This document shows positions 25,190 to 33,260 of a DNA stretch of 60,295 bases, piece by piece. The notes below the pieces were generated by a model. That model saw nothing but the letters and a program-made list of their open reading frames with translations. It did not search any database and was not told the origin of the DNA. The translations under genes were made by a program, and so were the position numbers. Position 1 is the stretch's first letter. Each line of letters opens with the position of its first letter. Source of the DNA: Streptomyces bikiniensis (GTDB taxonomy: Bacteria; Actinomycetota; Actinomycetes; Streptomycetales; Streptomycetaceae); the NCBI GenBank assembly GCA_000716465.1, contig JNWL01000038.1, positions 1-60,295 of the forward strand, given 5' to 3'.

Positions 25190-26467
25190 TCAGGCGTTCC
25201 CCTCCGGCGGGGGATCGTCCAGGCGTACGTACTCGGGGAGCCGCAGCCGGGCCTCGGCGCCCCCGCCGGGCGCCCCGCCGAAGACCAGTTCGGCGCCGAT
25301 CACCTCTGCCTGCCCCACCGCGATGGTCAGTCCGAGTCCGTGCCCCTTGCCCCCGCTCTCGGTGCGGAAGCGCTGCGGCCCCGACTCCAGCAGGTACGCG
25401 GGATAGCCCGGCCCGTGGTCCCGCACGGACACCACGGGCCCGTCCACCGTGACCACCACCGGGGGCGCGCCGTGCTTGTGCGCGTTGGACACCAGGTTCC
25501 CGAGGACCCGCTCCAGGCGCCGCCGGTCCGTCTCCACGACGGCGTCCCGGACGACCCGCACCTCCGTCTCCGTGCCCGAGGCGCGGACCACCCGTTCGGC
25601 CAGCGGGCCGAGTTCGTGCACGGCCAGGTCCACGGTCTCGTTGCGGGCGTCGAGCCGCGAGATCTCCAGGAGGTCCTCGGTGAGCCCGCGCATCGCCCGC
25701 ACCCGGTCCCGTACGAGCTCCGAGGGGCGCCCCTCGGGCAGCAGTTCGGCCGCGGCCGTGAGCCCGGTCAGGGGGGTGCGCAGCTCGTGCGCCACGTCGG
25801 CGGTGAACCGCTGCTCGCTCTGCAGCTTCCGCTGGAGGGAGGAGGCCATGGTGTCGAGCGCGCCGGAGACGGTCGCCACCTCGTCCTGGGGCCGGGAGGG
25901 GTCCTTCGTCCTCGGGTCGTCCACGCGCGCGTCGAGGTCGCCGGCGCTGATCCGGCGGGCCACCTGGGCGGTGAGGTGCAGCCGGCGCGTGACCCGGGTG
26001 ACGGCGAAGACGCCCACGAGCAGGGTCGCGCCGATCGCCAGGACGGAGGAGCCGAGCAGCGAACGCCCGAGCGCGTCGATCGTCCCGGCGCTCTGGGTGT
26101 AGTCGAGGCGCACGGCGAGGGCCCGGCCGTCGGCGGGGCCCGCCGCCCACATCGCGGGCCGGCCCCCGCGGTCGGCGACCACCGTGCCGCGCTCGCCGCG
26201 CAGGGCCAGCGCCCGCAGGGCGGCCGGGAGGTCCGGCGGGTCGACGCCCGCGAACCGGGGGAGCGGCTCGCCCGCCTCGTAGAGGTCGGTGACCTCGCCG
26301 AGCCGGACCAGCGCCTTCTCCCGGGCGTCGTCCACGGTCTGCCGGGTCACGGACACGTGCACGAGGGTGCCGAGCAGCGCGGCGAGGGCGCAGCACATCA
26401 CCGCGATGAACACGGCGGCCTTCCAGGTGAGCGTCGCGGTCCAGGCGGGCCGCCGGAACGCCCTCAC
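25190..26467 (-). CDS. CseC-like sensor histidine kinase, orphan
   Basis: A 425-residue membrane kinase. Membrane helix 1 lies at about 17-37, then a short external domain at about 38-137, membrane helix 2 at about 138-158, and HAMP at about 160-215. The HisKA box is TADVAHELRTPLTGL with phospho-acceptor His227. The ATPase has NLVSNAHKHG, VRDHGPGYP and GHGLGLTIA. The TAAELLPEGRPSELVRDR stretch resembles CseC of the SigE cell-envelope stress system. GTG 26467 overlaps the lipoprotein stop as GTGA. No response regulator lies beside it. Confidence 0.9.
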   Translation of the reverse strand: MRAFRRPAWTATLTWKAAVFIAVMCCALAALLGTLVHVSVTRQTVDDAREKALVRLGEVTDLYEAGEPLPRFAGVDPPDLPAALRALALRGERGTVVADRGGRPAMWAAGPADGRALAVRLDYTQSAGTIDALGRSLLGSSVLAIGATLLVGVFAVTRVTRRLHLTAQVARRISAGDLDARVDDPRTKDPSRPQDEVATVSGALDTMASSLQRKLQSEQRFTADVAHELRTPLTGLTAAAELLPEGRPSELVRDRVRAMRGLTEDLLEISRLDARNETVDLAVHELGPLAERVVRASGTETEVRVVRDAVVETDRRRLERVLGNLVSNAHKHGAPPVVVTVDGPVVSVRDHGPGYPAYLLESGPQRFRTESGGKGHGLGLTIAVGQAEVIGAELVFGGAPGGGAEARLRLPEYVRLDDPPPEGNA

Positions 26468-27318
26468 GGGGTCCCCTCGGGAGGCGGTACGGGGGAGGGC
26501 CCGACGCCGGAGGAACCGGCGGTCCCGGAAGGCTCCGGCCCGGAGGGCTCTGATCCGGAAGGGCCCGGCGCGGAAGGCCCCGACCCGGAGGACCCCGACC
26601 CGGAGGGCCCCGGTCCGGGAGGCCGGCCGGCGGGGGTCCGGCCGCCCGAGGGACCCACCCGGACGATCTCGTCCCGGGTGGGCAGCATGCTGCCCTGCCG
26701 CTCGTCCCAGGACCAGGCGGTGCGGTACTCGTACCCCGGGATCCCCGCCGATCCGACCCGCATGATCAGGTCACGGCCGGCCAGCTCCACGCTGATGACC
26801 TGGTCGACGGTGGACATGATCCGGGTGAGCCCGCCCCTCTCGGCGCGGTAGACCCGTACGGCGACCTGCTGCTCGGGCATCCGGATGCCGACGATCAGCT
26901 CGTCCCGGCCGTCGCCGGTGAGGTCGCGGTAGTACGGCCGCATGACCGGGCAGGAGGCCGGCTCGCTCACGCACGCCCCGACCGCCCGGGCGGTCTCCTC
27001 GTACAGCCCGTCCGCGCCGCTGCGCGCGTCGGGACGGGCGCGCACCTCGGCCCGGACGACCTCCACCGCGTCGACGGAGCGGACGTCGCCGCCGGCGACC
27101 CGGATCCCGGGAACGCGCTGGATGTCGGACTCGCCGTAGTCGATCGGCGGGTTCGTGGCGGGCGGCAGATCGGGCCAGAGCCGTACGGGCCCCACGGCGG
27201 GGCGCGTGGGCCCGGCGCTCTCCGGGACGCCCGTACCGGCGCTGTCGCACCCGGCGAGCACGGGACCGCCCAGGGCGCACAGGACGACGGCGGCGACGTG
27301 CACTCCGCGCGGTCCCAC
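26464..27318 (-). CDS. lipoprotein encoded with the CseC-like kinase
   Basis: A 284-residue predicted lipoprotein with a hydrophobic leader and a Cys at about residue 25 (PVLAGCDSAG). The central domain contains YYRDLTGDGRDELIVGIR, an FG-GAP/VCBS-like calcium-loop motif, and SVELAGRDLIMRVGS. The last 50 residues are Pro-Gly-Ser-rich repeats. It is translated with the downstream kinase (4-bp overlap). By analogy with lipoprotein CseA restraining the CseC pathway, it may modulate the kinase from outside the membrane; this is inference. Confidence 0.8.
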   Translation of the reverse strand: MGPRGVHVAAVVLCALGGPVLAGCDSAGTGVPESAGPTRPAVGPVRLWPDLPPATNPPIDYGESDIQRVPGIRVAGGDVRSVDAVEVVRAEVRARPDARSGADGLYEETARAVGACVSEPASCPVMRPYYRDLTGDGRDELIVGIRMPEQQVAVRVYRAERGGLTRIMSTVDQVISVELAGRDLIMRVGSAGIPGYEYRTAWSWDERQGSMLPTRDEIVRVGPSGGRTPAGRPPGPGPSGSGSSGSGPSAPGPSGSEPSGPEPSGTAGSSGVGPSPVPPPEGTP

Positions 27319-27363
27319 GTGGCCACCTGCTCCTCGGTCGGTCTGGGGGCTGCCCCTCTCCCC

Positions 27364-27390
27364 GTAGACCTTATGCGGACCGAAGTCCTT
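27364..27390 (-). promoter_or_regulatory. possible SigE-type promoter of the lipoprotein-kinase operon
   Basis: On the minus strand GGAC at 27388-27385 and GTCTA at 27369-27365 are separated by 15 bases, weakly resembling the envelope-stress SigE pattern GGAAC-N16-GTCTA. An alternative -10 TAAGGT overlaps. Low confidence. Confidence 0.3.
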
Positions 27391-27450
27391 TTTGTCGCCC
27401 GCGCGGTACGTTCCTCCGCCGCCCGCTCCGCGTGTCCCCGTGCCGTCCGC

Positions 27451-29706
27451 TCAGTACGTTCCCCGCTCCATCCGGGCGAGGGCGGCCCGGCACAGGGTGA
27501 GGAGCTTCTCGTCGAGGTGGATGTCGCGCGTGCCGGAGGCGCCCTCGCGGGCGTTGTGGCGGCGTCTGCGGGTCAGCTCTGTGAGGAGGACCAGCCGGGC
27601 CTCCGAGGCGGCCGGGCCCATCTCCGCCAGGCACTCCGCGATGTCCACGCGCGCGTGCCGGTTCTCCTCCCAGGCGGCGAGCAGCACCGGAAGGGTCGCC
27701 TCCGTCTCCCCGGTCACCCGCCACAGGGCCGCCGCGGCGCGGACCCGCACCCACGGGTCCCGCGAAGCGAGGGCGGGCCGCAGGGCCGGGGCCGCCGCGA
27801 CCGCCGCGGGGCCGATCTCGCCGAGGACCTGGGCGGCGGCGCACCGGTCTGCGCCCGGCAGGACCGGCCGCAGCCACCGCTCCAGGACCGGCAGCACCTC
27901 CGCCGGGTCCCCCTCGACCGCCCACAGGGCGCGCGCCGCCGCCGTGGAGACGCCGGCCGACCCGTCGGCCAGGAGCTCCTGCAGGTCCGGTACGGCCTCC
28001 CCGGCGGCGGGCCCGAAGGCCGCGAGGGTGCGCAGGGCGGCCTCCCGCACCCGGTCGCGCCGGTTCGCGGGCGCGCCGCGGAGCACCCGCAGCACCTCGG
28101 GGAGCGCCTGGACGCCCCGGGCGGCGGCCAGGGCGTGGAGCAGCGGGGCCGCCCGGTCGTACAGCCGCTCGTCCAGCTCGATCCGGGCGAGCCGGCGCCG
28201 GAGCAGGGGGGCGAGCACGGCCGCGGAGGGCCCGAGACCGTCCACGGCGTACAGCAGTTCGCGCCGCACCTCGCCCTCCTCCAGGGCGCGGGCGAGCAGC
28301 GGCACCGCGCGGACGTCCCCGGCACGGGCGAGGGCGATCAGCGCCCCCTCCCGCCCGGACCGCCCGACGCCGCCGAACCCCTCTCCGCAACCGCCGCCGA
28401 ACCCGTCTCCGCCTCCCCCTCCGAACCCGTCCCCACATCCCTCTCCGAACCCGCCGAACCCGTCTCCGAACCCACCGGACCTGCCACCGAACCCACCGGA
28501 CCCGTCTCCGAACCCACCGGACCCGTCTCCGAACCCGTCGGCGGGTCCCCGGGGGGCCCGGGCCAGGCGCGCCGCGAGCGCGTCGGCGGCGGGCGCGCCC
28601 AGCTCGAAGAGCCGCTCCAGGAAGGAGGTGGCGGCCTCCCGGAGCCGGGGCTCGGGGTCGTGGAGCTGGTCGCCGACGAGCCGGACGACCTCCTCGTACC
28701 GCCCGCGCCAGACCCGTATCAGCCCTCCGCACAGCCAGATCGCGTCCGAGCGCTGCCCCCAGTCGGGGCTGCGCAGCTGGGCGAGGACCAGCGCGATCCG
28801 GTCGTCGACGCGGTCGTCGAGCGCGGCGTGCAGCGTCCGCAGCAGCTCCTCGGTCCAGGGCGCGGGCCGCCCGGCCGCGTGCTCCTCCAGAAGCTCCCGC
28901 ACCTGCCCGATGAGCGTCGGGGCGGCGCCCCGGGGGGGCTCGGACCCCGCCCCGGAGACGGACGCGGTCCTGATCTCCTCAAGGAGCGCCGTCACCCACG
29001 GCACGACGTCGTCGGGGATCTCGCCGGGCGCACAGCGCGCCCGCTGCGCGAGGGCCGCGAGCCGGAGCCCCGGGTCCTGGGCGGCCCGGGCGAGCCAGCC
29101 GAGCCAGTCGACGGTCTCGGCGCGCAGCGACGCGTGCCGCAGGGCGATCTGCCCGACGGCGGCCACCAGGGCGAGCCGCACCTCGGTGTCCCGCTCGACG
29201 GTGAGCCGCTCCCGGAGCAGGGTCAGCACCAGGGCGGGCTCGGGGTGCAGCGAGGCGAGCGCGTACGGCACGGCGAGCCGCACCTCGGGGTCGGGGTCCG
29301 AGACGAGTCCGAGGAAGACGTCGGACCCGGCGGCGATGGCGGCGGCGGCCATGGCGTAGTTGGCGGCGGGAATGAACTCGCCGTCGTCGAAAGGAAGTCC
29401 GCTCATCTCCTCCTCTTCCTCGTCGTCGAGCTCGATCCCCCCGATGCTGGTGAGGAGTTCGACGATGCAGCCCCGGTCCTGGACGCCGGGATCGGCGACG
29501 AGTTCGAGGAGGAAGGGGATGCAGGCGAGCGTCGAGTCGTAGACGTCGCCCTGGTGGTGCACGGCCCCGTACATGCCGTCGAGGGCCGTCTCCCGCTCGG
29601 CGGGATCGGCGGAGGCGAGTCCGCGGAGCAGCTCCGGCACGTCGTCCGCGGGGCCGTACGCATGCCCCAGCGAGGCCCAGTCGACCTCCTCGATCCCCGT
29701 CAGCAT
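27451..29706 (-). CDS. HEAT/PBS-lyase-repeat protein with Gly-Phe-rich insertion
   Basis: A 751-residue protein made of tandem HEAT-like helical repeats (patterns such as DPDPEVRLAVPYALASL and DPWVRVRAAAALWRVTGE) at about 30-385 and 450-740. The N-terminus is MLTGIEEVDWASLGHAYGPA. The two blocks are split by about 60 residues of Gly-Phe-Gly-Asp/Ser repeats (about 388-447), encoded by a tandem DNA repeat and absent from the HEAT fold. HEAT arrays are protein-binding scaffolds, so the role is probably protein interaction. ATG 29706 is the family-like start. Confidence 0.85.
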   Translation of the reverse strand: MLTGIEEVDWASLGHAYGPADDVPELLRGLASADPAERETALDGMYGAVHHQGDVYDSTLACIPFLLELVADPGVQDRGCIVELLTSIGGIELDDEEEEEMSGLPFDDGEFIPAANYAMAAAAIAAGSDVFLGLVSDPDPEVRLAVPYALASLHPEPALVLTLLRERLTVERDTEVRLALVAAVGQIALRHASLRAETVDWLGWLARAAQDPGLRLAALAQRARCAPGEIPDDVVPWVTALLEEIRTASVSGAGSEPPRGAAPTLIGQVRELLEEHAAGRPAPWTEELLRTLHAALDDRVDDRIALVLAQLRSPDWGQRSDAIWLCGGLIRVWRGRYEEVVRLVGDQLHDPEPRLREAATSFLERLFELGAPAADALAARLARAPRGPADGFGDGSGGFGDGSGGFGGRSGGFGDGFGGFGEGCGDGFGGGGGDGFGGGCGEGFGGVGRSGREGALIALARAGDVRAVPLLARALEEGEVRRELLYAVDGLGPSAAVLAPLLRRRLARIELDERLYDRAAPLLHALAAARGVQALPEVLRVLRGAPANRRDRVREAALRTLAAFGPAAGEAVPDLQELLADGSAGVSTAAARALWAVEGDPAEVLPVLERWLRPVLPGADRCAAAQVLGEIGPAAVAAAPALRPALASRDPWVRVRAAAALWRVTGETEATLPVLLAAWEENRHARVDIAECLAEMGPAASEARLVLLTELTRRRRHNAREGASGTRDIHLDEKLLTLCRAALARMERGTY
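28366..28544 (-). repeat. coding tandem repeat for the Gly-Phe-rich insertion
   Basis: Degenerate units of 15-18 bp related to CCGTCTCCGAACCCACCGGA (plus-strand reading), all multiples of three. They encode FGDGSGG-like repeats within the HEAT protein. This is a likely site of length variation. Confidence 0.85.
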
Positions 29707-30330
29707 GTGCCAGGCCGCCTTCCCCGTGAGCGCTGTACCAGGCAGCAAGTGTGCACCACAGGACGGACAACAAGGCCGTACCGCCGATACCCACCCCGAG
29801 GGAGGCCCGCCCTCCGCTCTCTTTGCGCCATGTACGCTGCGGAGCAAGGCAGTTGCCCTGCGTACCCGCCTTCACGGACCCGCGCCCGCCCGCCCGGACG
29901 CGCCTCCCTCCCACCTCCCCGACCGGTCCGTCACCACCCGCGCGAGCGGTCGGTGTCCACGGCCCGCGGCGCGTCCGCCACCCGCTCCGGCGCGAAGGGC
30001 GGGGCCGGGAACCCTCCCGTACCGCTCCATACGTGGCGCGATGTCGCCCCTGGGGACTCCCCGGCGCGGCCCCCTGCGTCGCGTCTCCCGGCAAACGTCT
30101 TCTACGGGAGGCGACAGGGCGCGGGCGCCGACACGCGGACCGCTACGGGGCCGTACCGGCGCGCTCCGGAGGCCGCGTTCCGGCGGGCGCGGGAGGAGGA
30201 ACCCGCACGCGACGACCGCGGACCAGGGGCCGCCCGGCGGGCGTACGGCGGCCGTCCGGCCCCCGTGGGGCAGGGGTTCGGGCGGGTGTCCACTTGACCC
30301 ACCCACTCCCGGGCGGCCGATGAGCGGTCC
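29707..30330. other. 624-bp intergenic region, no gene supported
   Basis: This region lies between the divergent HEAT-protein gene and the F420-type flavoprotein gene. Open frames exist on both strands, but they are Arg/Pro-rich shadows without ribosome sites. A nested inverted repeat has outer arms GTACGC (29832-29837) and GCGTAC (29860-29865). AT-richer DNA around 29740-29790 may hold the HEAT promoter. TTGACC at 30294-30299 could be the -35 for the downstream gene. Confidence 0.5.
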
Positions 30331-30762
30331 ATGACTGCCGCATCCTTCGACCCCAGGGCACTGCTCGCCGAGAGCCGCCTCGGCGTCCTCGCGACCATCA
30401 AGGCGGACGGACGTCCGCAACTCTCCCCCGTACAGCCCTCCTACGACGAGTCGGCGGGCGTCGTCCGCGTGTCGACCACCGCCGGGGCGGCCAAGGCGGC
30501 GAACCTGCGGCGGGACCCGCGGGCCACCCTGGAGGTCACGGCCCCCGACGGCATGTCCTGGGCGACCGTCGAGGGGATCGCCACGCTCACCGGGCCGGGG
30601 ACCGACCCGCACGGACCGGAGGTCGAGGCGCTGGTCGAGTACTACCGGGCCGCCGCCGGCGAGCACCCGGACTGGGACGAGTACCGGGCGGTGATGGTCT
30701 CCGACCGCCGGGTGCTCATCACCATGACCGTCGACCACGTGTACGGCGCCGACATCAGCTGA
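30331..30762 (+). CDS. PPOX-class F420-dependent flavin/deazaflavin oxidoreductase
   Basis: A 143-residue split-barrel protein of the pyridoxamine-oxidase-like class using F420 or FMN. Motifs are LLAESRLGVLATIKADGRPQ, LSPVQPSYD, VRVSTTAGAAKAANLRRDPR and the C-terminal DHVYGAD. Small proteins of this type reduce or oxidise diverse substrates; the specific one is unknown. No Shine-Dalgarno is evident, and a TTGACC -35 about 37 bp upstream suggests a leaderless start. Confidence 0.88.
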   Translation: MTAASFDPRALLAESRLGVLATIKADGRPQLSPVQPSYDESAGVVRVSTTAGAAKAANLRRDPRATLEVTAPDGMSWATVEGIATLTGPGTDPHGPEVEALVEYYRAAAGEHPDWDEYRAVMVSDRRVLITMTVDHVYGADIS

Positions 30763-30764
30763 CG

Positions 30765-30814
30765 GAGCGGCGGCGCCCCGGGAGCACACCCCCGCGCGGC
30801 ACCGCCTGCCGCTC
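30765..30814. terminator. hairpin between convergent genes
   Basis: GAGCGGCGGCG pairs with CGCC-T-GCCGCTC (one bulged base) around a long GC loop. It lies between the flavoprotein stop and the thioesterase stop on the other strand. Confidence 0.55.
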
Positions 30815-31580
30815 AGCCGGCGGCGCGGGTCGGCAGCAGGCGGCGGACCAGTTCGGCCACCGCCTCGACGTGGTCGTTGAGGAAGAAGTGGCCGCCCTCG
30901 AAGACATGCGTCCGGAAGGCGCCCGAGGTCTGCGCGCCCCAGGCCCCGACCTCCTCGACGGTCGCCTCGGGGTCCCGGTCGCCGGTCAGGGCGACGACGG
31001 GACAGGTCAACGGCCGGCCCCCGGTGTCCTCGTACGAGGACAGGGCGCGGTAGTCCCCGCGCAGCGCGGGCAGAACCAGCTCCAGCAACTCGGGCTCGTC
31101 GAACAGGGCGGCATCGGTCCCGCCCAACGCCCTTACCCTCTCCACGAGTTCGTGGTCCTCGACCGGCACGTACCGGTCCCGCCGGCGGGCGGCGGCGGGC
31201 CCGCGGCGCCCCGAAACGACGAGCAGGTCCGGCCCGCCGCCGGGCAGCCGGCCGAGCCGCACGGCGACCTCGTACGCCAGCGAGGCCCCCATGCTGTGCC
31301 CGAGCAGCCCCCGGGGCCGCCCGCCCGACGGCCCCAGCGCCTCCACGACCAGGTCGGCCAGCCGGTGCAGATCCTCCACCGGCGCCTCGCGCAACCGGTC
31401 GAGCCGCCCCGGGTACTGCACGGCCGCCACGTCGACCCCGGGGCCGAGCGCCACGGCGAGGGGCCGCCAGTAGGCGGCGGAACCACCGGCATGCGGGAAG
31501 CACACCACCTCCCACCCCGCCCCGCTCCCACCCCCGGCCCCGGGAAAGCGCCGCAACCAGACGTCACGCGACCGCCCCAT
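30813..31580 (-). CDS. type II thioesterase (GrsT/TesA-like alpha/beta hydrolase)
   Basis: A 255-residue thioesterase of the kind that edits carrier-protein-bound chains in polyketide and nonribosomal peptide synthesis. It has CFPHAGGSAAYW near the N-terminus, nucleophile Ser96 in GHSMGAS, an acidic residue in LTGDRDPE, and the catalytic His in FEGGHFFLNDH. ATG 31580 follows GAGGTGGGCGG. No synthase genes are in the window, so it is a stand-alone copy that may serve distant clusters. Confidence 0.9.
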   Translation of the reverse strand: MGRSRDVWLRRFPGAGGGSGAGWEVVCFPHAGGSAAYWRPLAVALGPGVDVAAVQYPGRLDRLREAPVEDLHRLADLVVEALGPSGGRPRGLLGHSMGASLAYEVAVRLGRLPGGGPDLLVVSGRRGPAAARRRDRYVPVEDHELVERVRALGGTDAALFDEPELLELVLPALRGDYRALSSYEDTGGRPLTCPVVALTGDRDPEATVEEVGAWGAQTSGAFRTHVFEGGHFFLNDHVEAVAELVRRLLPTRAAG

Positions 31581-31707
31581 ACCGCCCACCTCACCGAACT
31601 CGAACCGTCGCCGAAGAGCTTGGGCATCGTAGGTCCACTGCCCGGCCGCCCCCAATCCGCGTCCGCCGGGCTCCGCCGCCGGCCGGCACCGACCGACCTC
31701 CGCGCAC

Positions 31708-32372
31708 GCCCACCCGGAGCAGGCGCGGAACCTTCTGGCGGCCTTCTCCCGCGTGGGCGGGTACCGGCGCGCTCGCGGTCGCCGCCCCGTCGGCTTCTTC
31801 GCCGCGATGTGCTTCGGCGGTCTTCGCCCGGCAGAGGCCGTCGCTCTGGCCGGGAGGGACCTCGTCCTTCCTGAGCGAGGACGGGGACCGGCACTCGTTC
31901 ACCGGACTCGCCCGTCGACCCCCGGACAGGGGACGATCCGGGGGAGACCCACGACGACCGCGGGCCGGAGAACCGACCGGTCGAGGACGTACGGCGGGTA
32001 CCCGTCCCGCCTCATCCCGTAGCCGTTCTCCGGGGACGCCCGGTCGCCTTCGGCACGGCGGATGACGGGCGGTTGTTCTTCGGCGCAAAGGGTTCGGCGG
32101 TCCCGTCCCCGACCTGCTACCGCGTCCGGCAGGAGTTTCGGCTCCTCGCGCTTCCGCCGGCCGCCGCCGCCTCGCCGCCCGCCAGTCGGCCGTACGACCT
32201 CCGGTACTCGGCCCGTCGCCCCGGCTCCATGCCGGTGCCGGTCCGACCGAGGCGGCCGAGCGCGGCGGCAACAGCGCGGAGGTTCTTGCCGTCCCGCTAC
32301 GCGAAATGCCTCGACGGACGGCAGGGCGTCGCCTACCGCCGCGTTGAGGACCTGCTCCGCGGGTACGAGTGA
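31708..32372 (+). pseudogene. decayed tyrosine integrase (phage/AICE type)
   Basis: The remnant starts mid-domain at AHPEQARNLLAAFSRVGGY and carries the first catalytic Arg region FFAAMCFGGLRPAEAVALAG. Around 31920 the frame shifts, and THDDRGPENRPVEDVRRVPV to DDGRLFFGAKG continues in the next frame. RPYDLRYSA replaces the usual R-H-x-x-R by Tyr. A further pair of shifts brackets the PTEAAERGGNSAEVL segment, after which SRYAKCLDGRQGVAYRR ends at the stop, retaining the nucleophile-type Tyr. The N-terminal core-binding domain is missing. It is a relic of an element that probably used the neighbouring tRNA gene. Confidence 0.88.
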
Positions 32373-32453
32373 GTCGTCCCGTCCCCACACTGAGGCCCCG
32401 GTCATGTCGTCCGGAGCCTTCCTCGTTCCGGGCCTTCGTGCGGTGGTGCTTCC

Positions 32454-32597
32454 TTACTTGCGCGGGCAGTTTCGCTTGTCATGCCCGCGGTAGTCGCACA
32501 CGCTGCACTTCCCCGCGTTGGGAGAGACGTCGCACGACCGCCTGTCGTGCCCTCCCCTGCCGCACCAAGAGCAAGTGCGGGTCCCGTTCGCGCTCAT
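32454..32597 (-). CDS. 47-residue protein with two CCHC zinc knuckles
   Basis: A short ORF with ATG 32597 and a strong GGAGGA site seven bases upstream, ending in TAA. The whole protein is two C-x2-C-x4-H-x4-C zinc knuckles: Cys9, Cys12, His17, Cys22 and Cys31, Cys34, His39, Cys44. A nine-residue linker joins them, and both knuckles carry basic residues (Arg/Lys) after the His. Such knuckles bind single-stranded nucleic acid in retroviral nucleocapsids. TAGACT at 32647-32642 is a plausible -10. It lies inside the integrase/tRNA scar. I know no named bacterial family; a nucleic-acid-binding role is inferred. Confidence 0.75.
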   Translation of the reverse strand: MSANGTRTCSWCGRGGHDRRSCDVSPNAGKCSVCDYRGHDKRNCPRK

Positions 32598-32972
32598 TGC
32601 TCGTCCTCCGTGCTGTCCGTCGCTGACCGCCGTCGCGACGGAGTCTAACGTTGTGCACCTTGCCGGTTCGGCGTTCTGTCAGACGAACAGCCTTATCTGG
32701 CAGGCGAGTTTGACGTTGTACGTGTGTCCGTCCGTCAGCCTCTCCAGTTCGGCCGGGGATCCTCCCCTCACGGGAGCGGACTCTTCGCGGCACGCCGCTC
32801 TGCTCGAAGGCGTCCACGCTTTCCCCGCTCACCCGGGCGACCTCGCAGCGCTCCAGGCAGCCACCATCACCGTGCCCCCACCTGTGGCGATGCCCCGAGA
32901 TCCCGGCCACGCCTCGTCCACGGACCCCGACATACGACCGCCCACCCCGGCACATGCGTACACATGCAACAA
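32598..32972. other. 375-bp region upstream of the zinc-knuckle gene
   Basis: No convincing gene. Its GC content is lower than the neighbourhood, as expected for acquired DNA. It probably contains the zinc-knuckle promoter near 32642. A minus-strand frame at 32679-32771 ends in a protein-like stretch (HTYNVKLACQIRLFV) but has no ribosome site and may be the tail of a lost gene. Confidence 0.45.
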
Positions 32973-33008
32973 GACCCCGTGATCGGCGTTTCCGCTGATC
33001 ACGGGGTC
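32973..33008 (-). terminator. Rho-independent terminator of the tRNA-Arg gene
   Basis: On the minus strand a 12-bp stem GACCCCGTGATC/GATCACGGGGTC, with an inner GCG-GAAA-CGC extension, is followed by TTGTTG. It begins 21 bp after the tRNA 3' end. Confidence 0.9.
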
Positions 33009-33028
33009 CTTTGGCACTTCCTGCGAAG

Positions 33029-33100
33029 TGCCCCCGGCAGGATTCGAACCTGCGCACACGGCTCCGGAGGCCGTTGCTCTATCCCCTGAGCTACGGGGGC
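33029..33100 (-). tRNA. tRNA-Arg (anticodon CCG)
   Basis: Read on the minus strand, a 7-bp acceptor stem GCCCCCG/CGGGGGC is followed by a D-arm with AGCTCAGGGGATAGAG. The anticodon stem-loop CGGCCTCCGGAGCCG has anticodon CCG. The T-arm contains GGTTCGAATCC. The discriminator base is A, and CCA is not encoded. It decodes CGG, a common codon in high-GC genomes. Its 3' end faces the integrase relic, so it is the likely attachment site. Confidence 0.95.
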
Positions 33101-33247
33101 GTCCGCCGCGTTCGGCGGCGACGGGTAGAACCCTACCAGCTCCTGAGGCGTGCCTGTGAACAGGTATTTCCGGGGTGTCACGGAGGGCCGTGTCCCCCGC
33201 ACGGGTCAGAAGTGGGTAAAACCCGGACGCGGTCGGCGGGGGCGTCC

Positions 33248-33253
33248 TACTCT
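33248..33253 (+). promoter_or_regulatory. -10 element of a leaderless response-regulator transcript
   Basis: TACTCT ends seven bases before the GTG at 33261, the spacing expected when transcription starts at the first base of the start codon. No Shine-Dalgarno is present upstream. Confidence 0.6.
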
Positions 33254-33260
33254 CGTTCGT

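Noticed and set aside
27298..30297. 999-codon plus-strand frame opposite the HEAT gene
   Set aside because: Low-complexity Arg/Gly/Pro shadow; the HEAT-repeat frame is the coding one.
29751..30323. 190-codon plus-strand frame in the HEAT/flavoprotein gap
   Set aside because: Arg/Pro/Gly composition without motifs or ribosome site; overlapping frames in all phases look alike.
32679..32771. Small minus-strand frame ending HTYNVKLACQIRLFV
   Set aside because: The tail looks protein-like, but there is no ribosome site and only 30 codons; at best a fragment of a lost gene.
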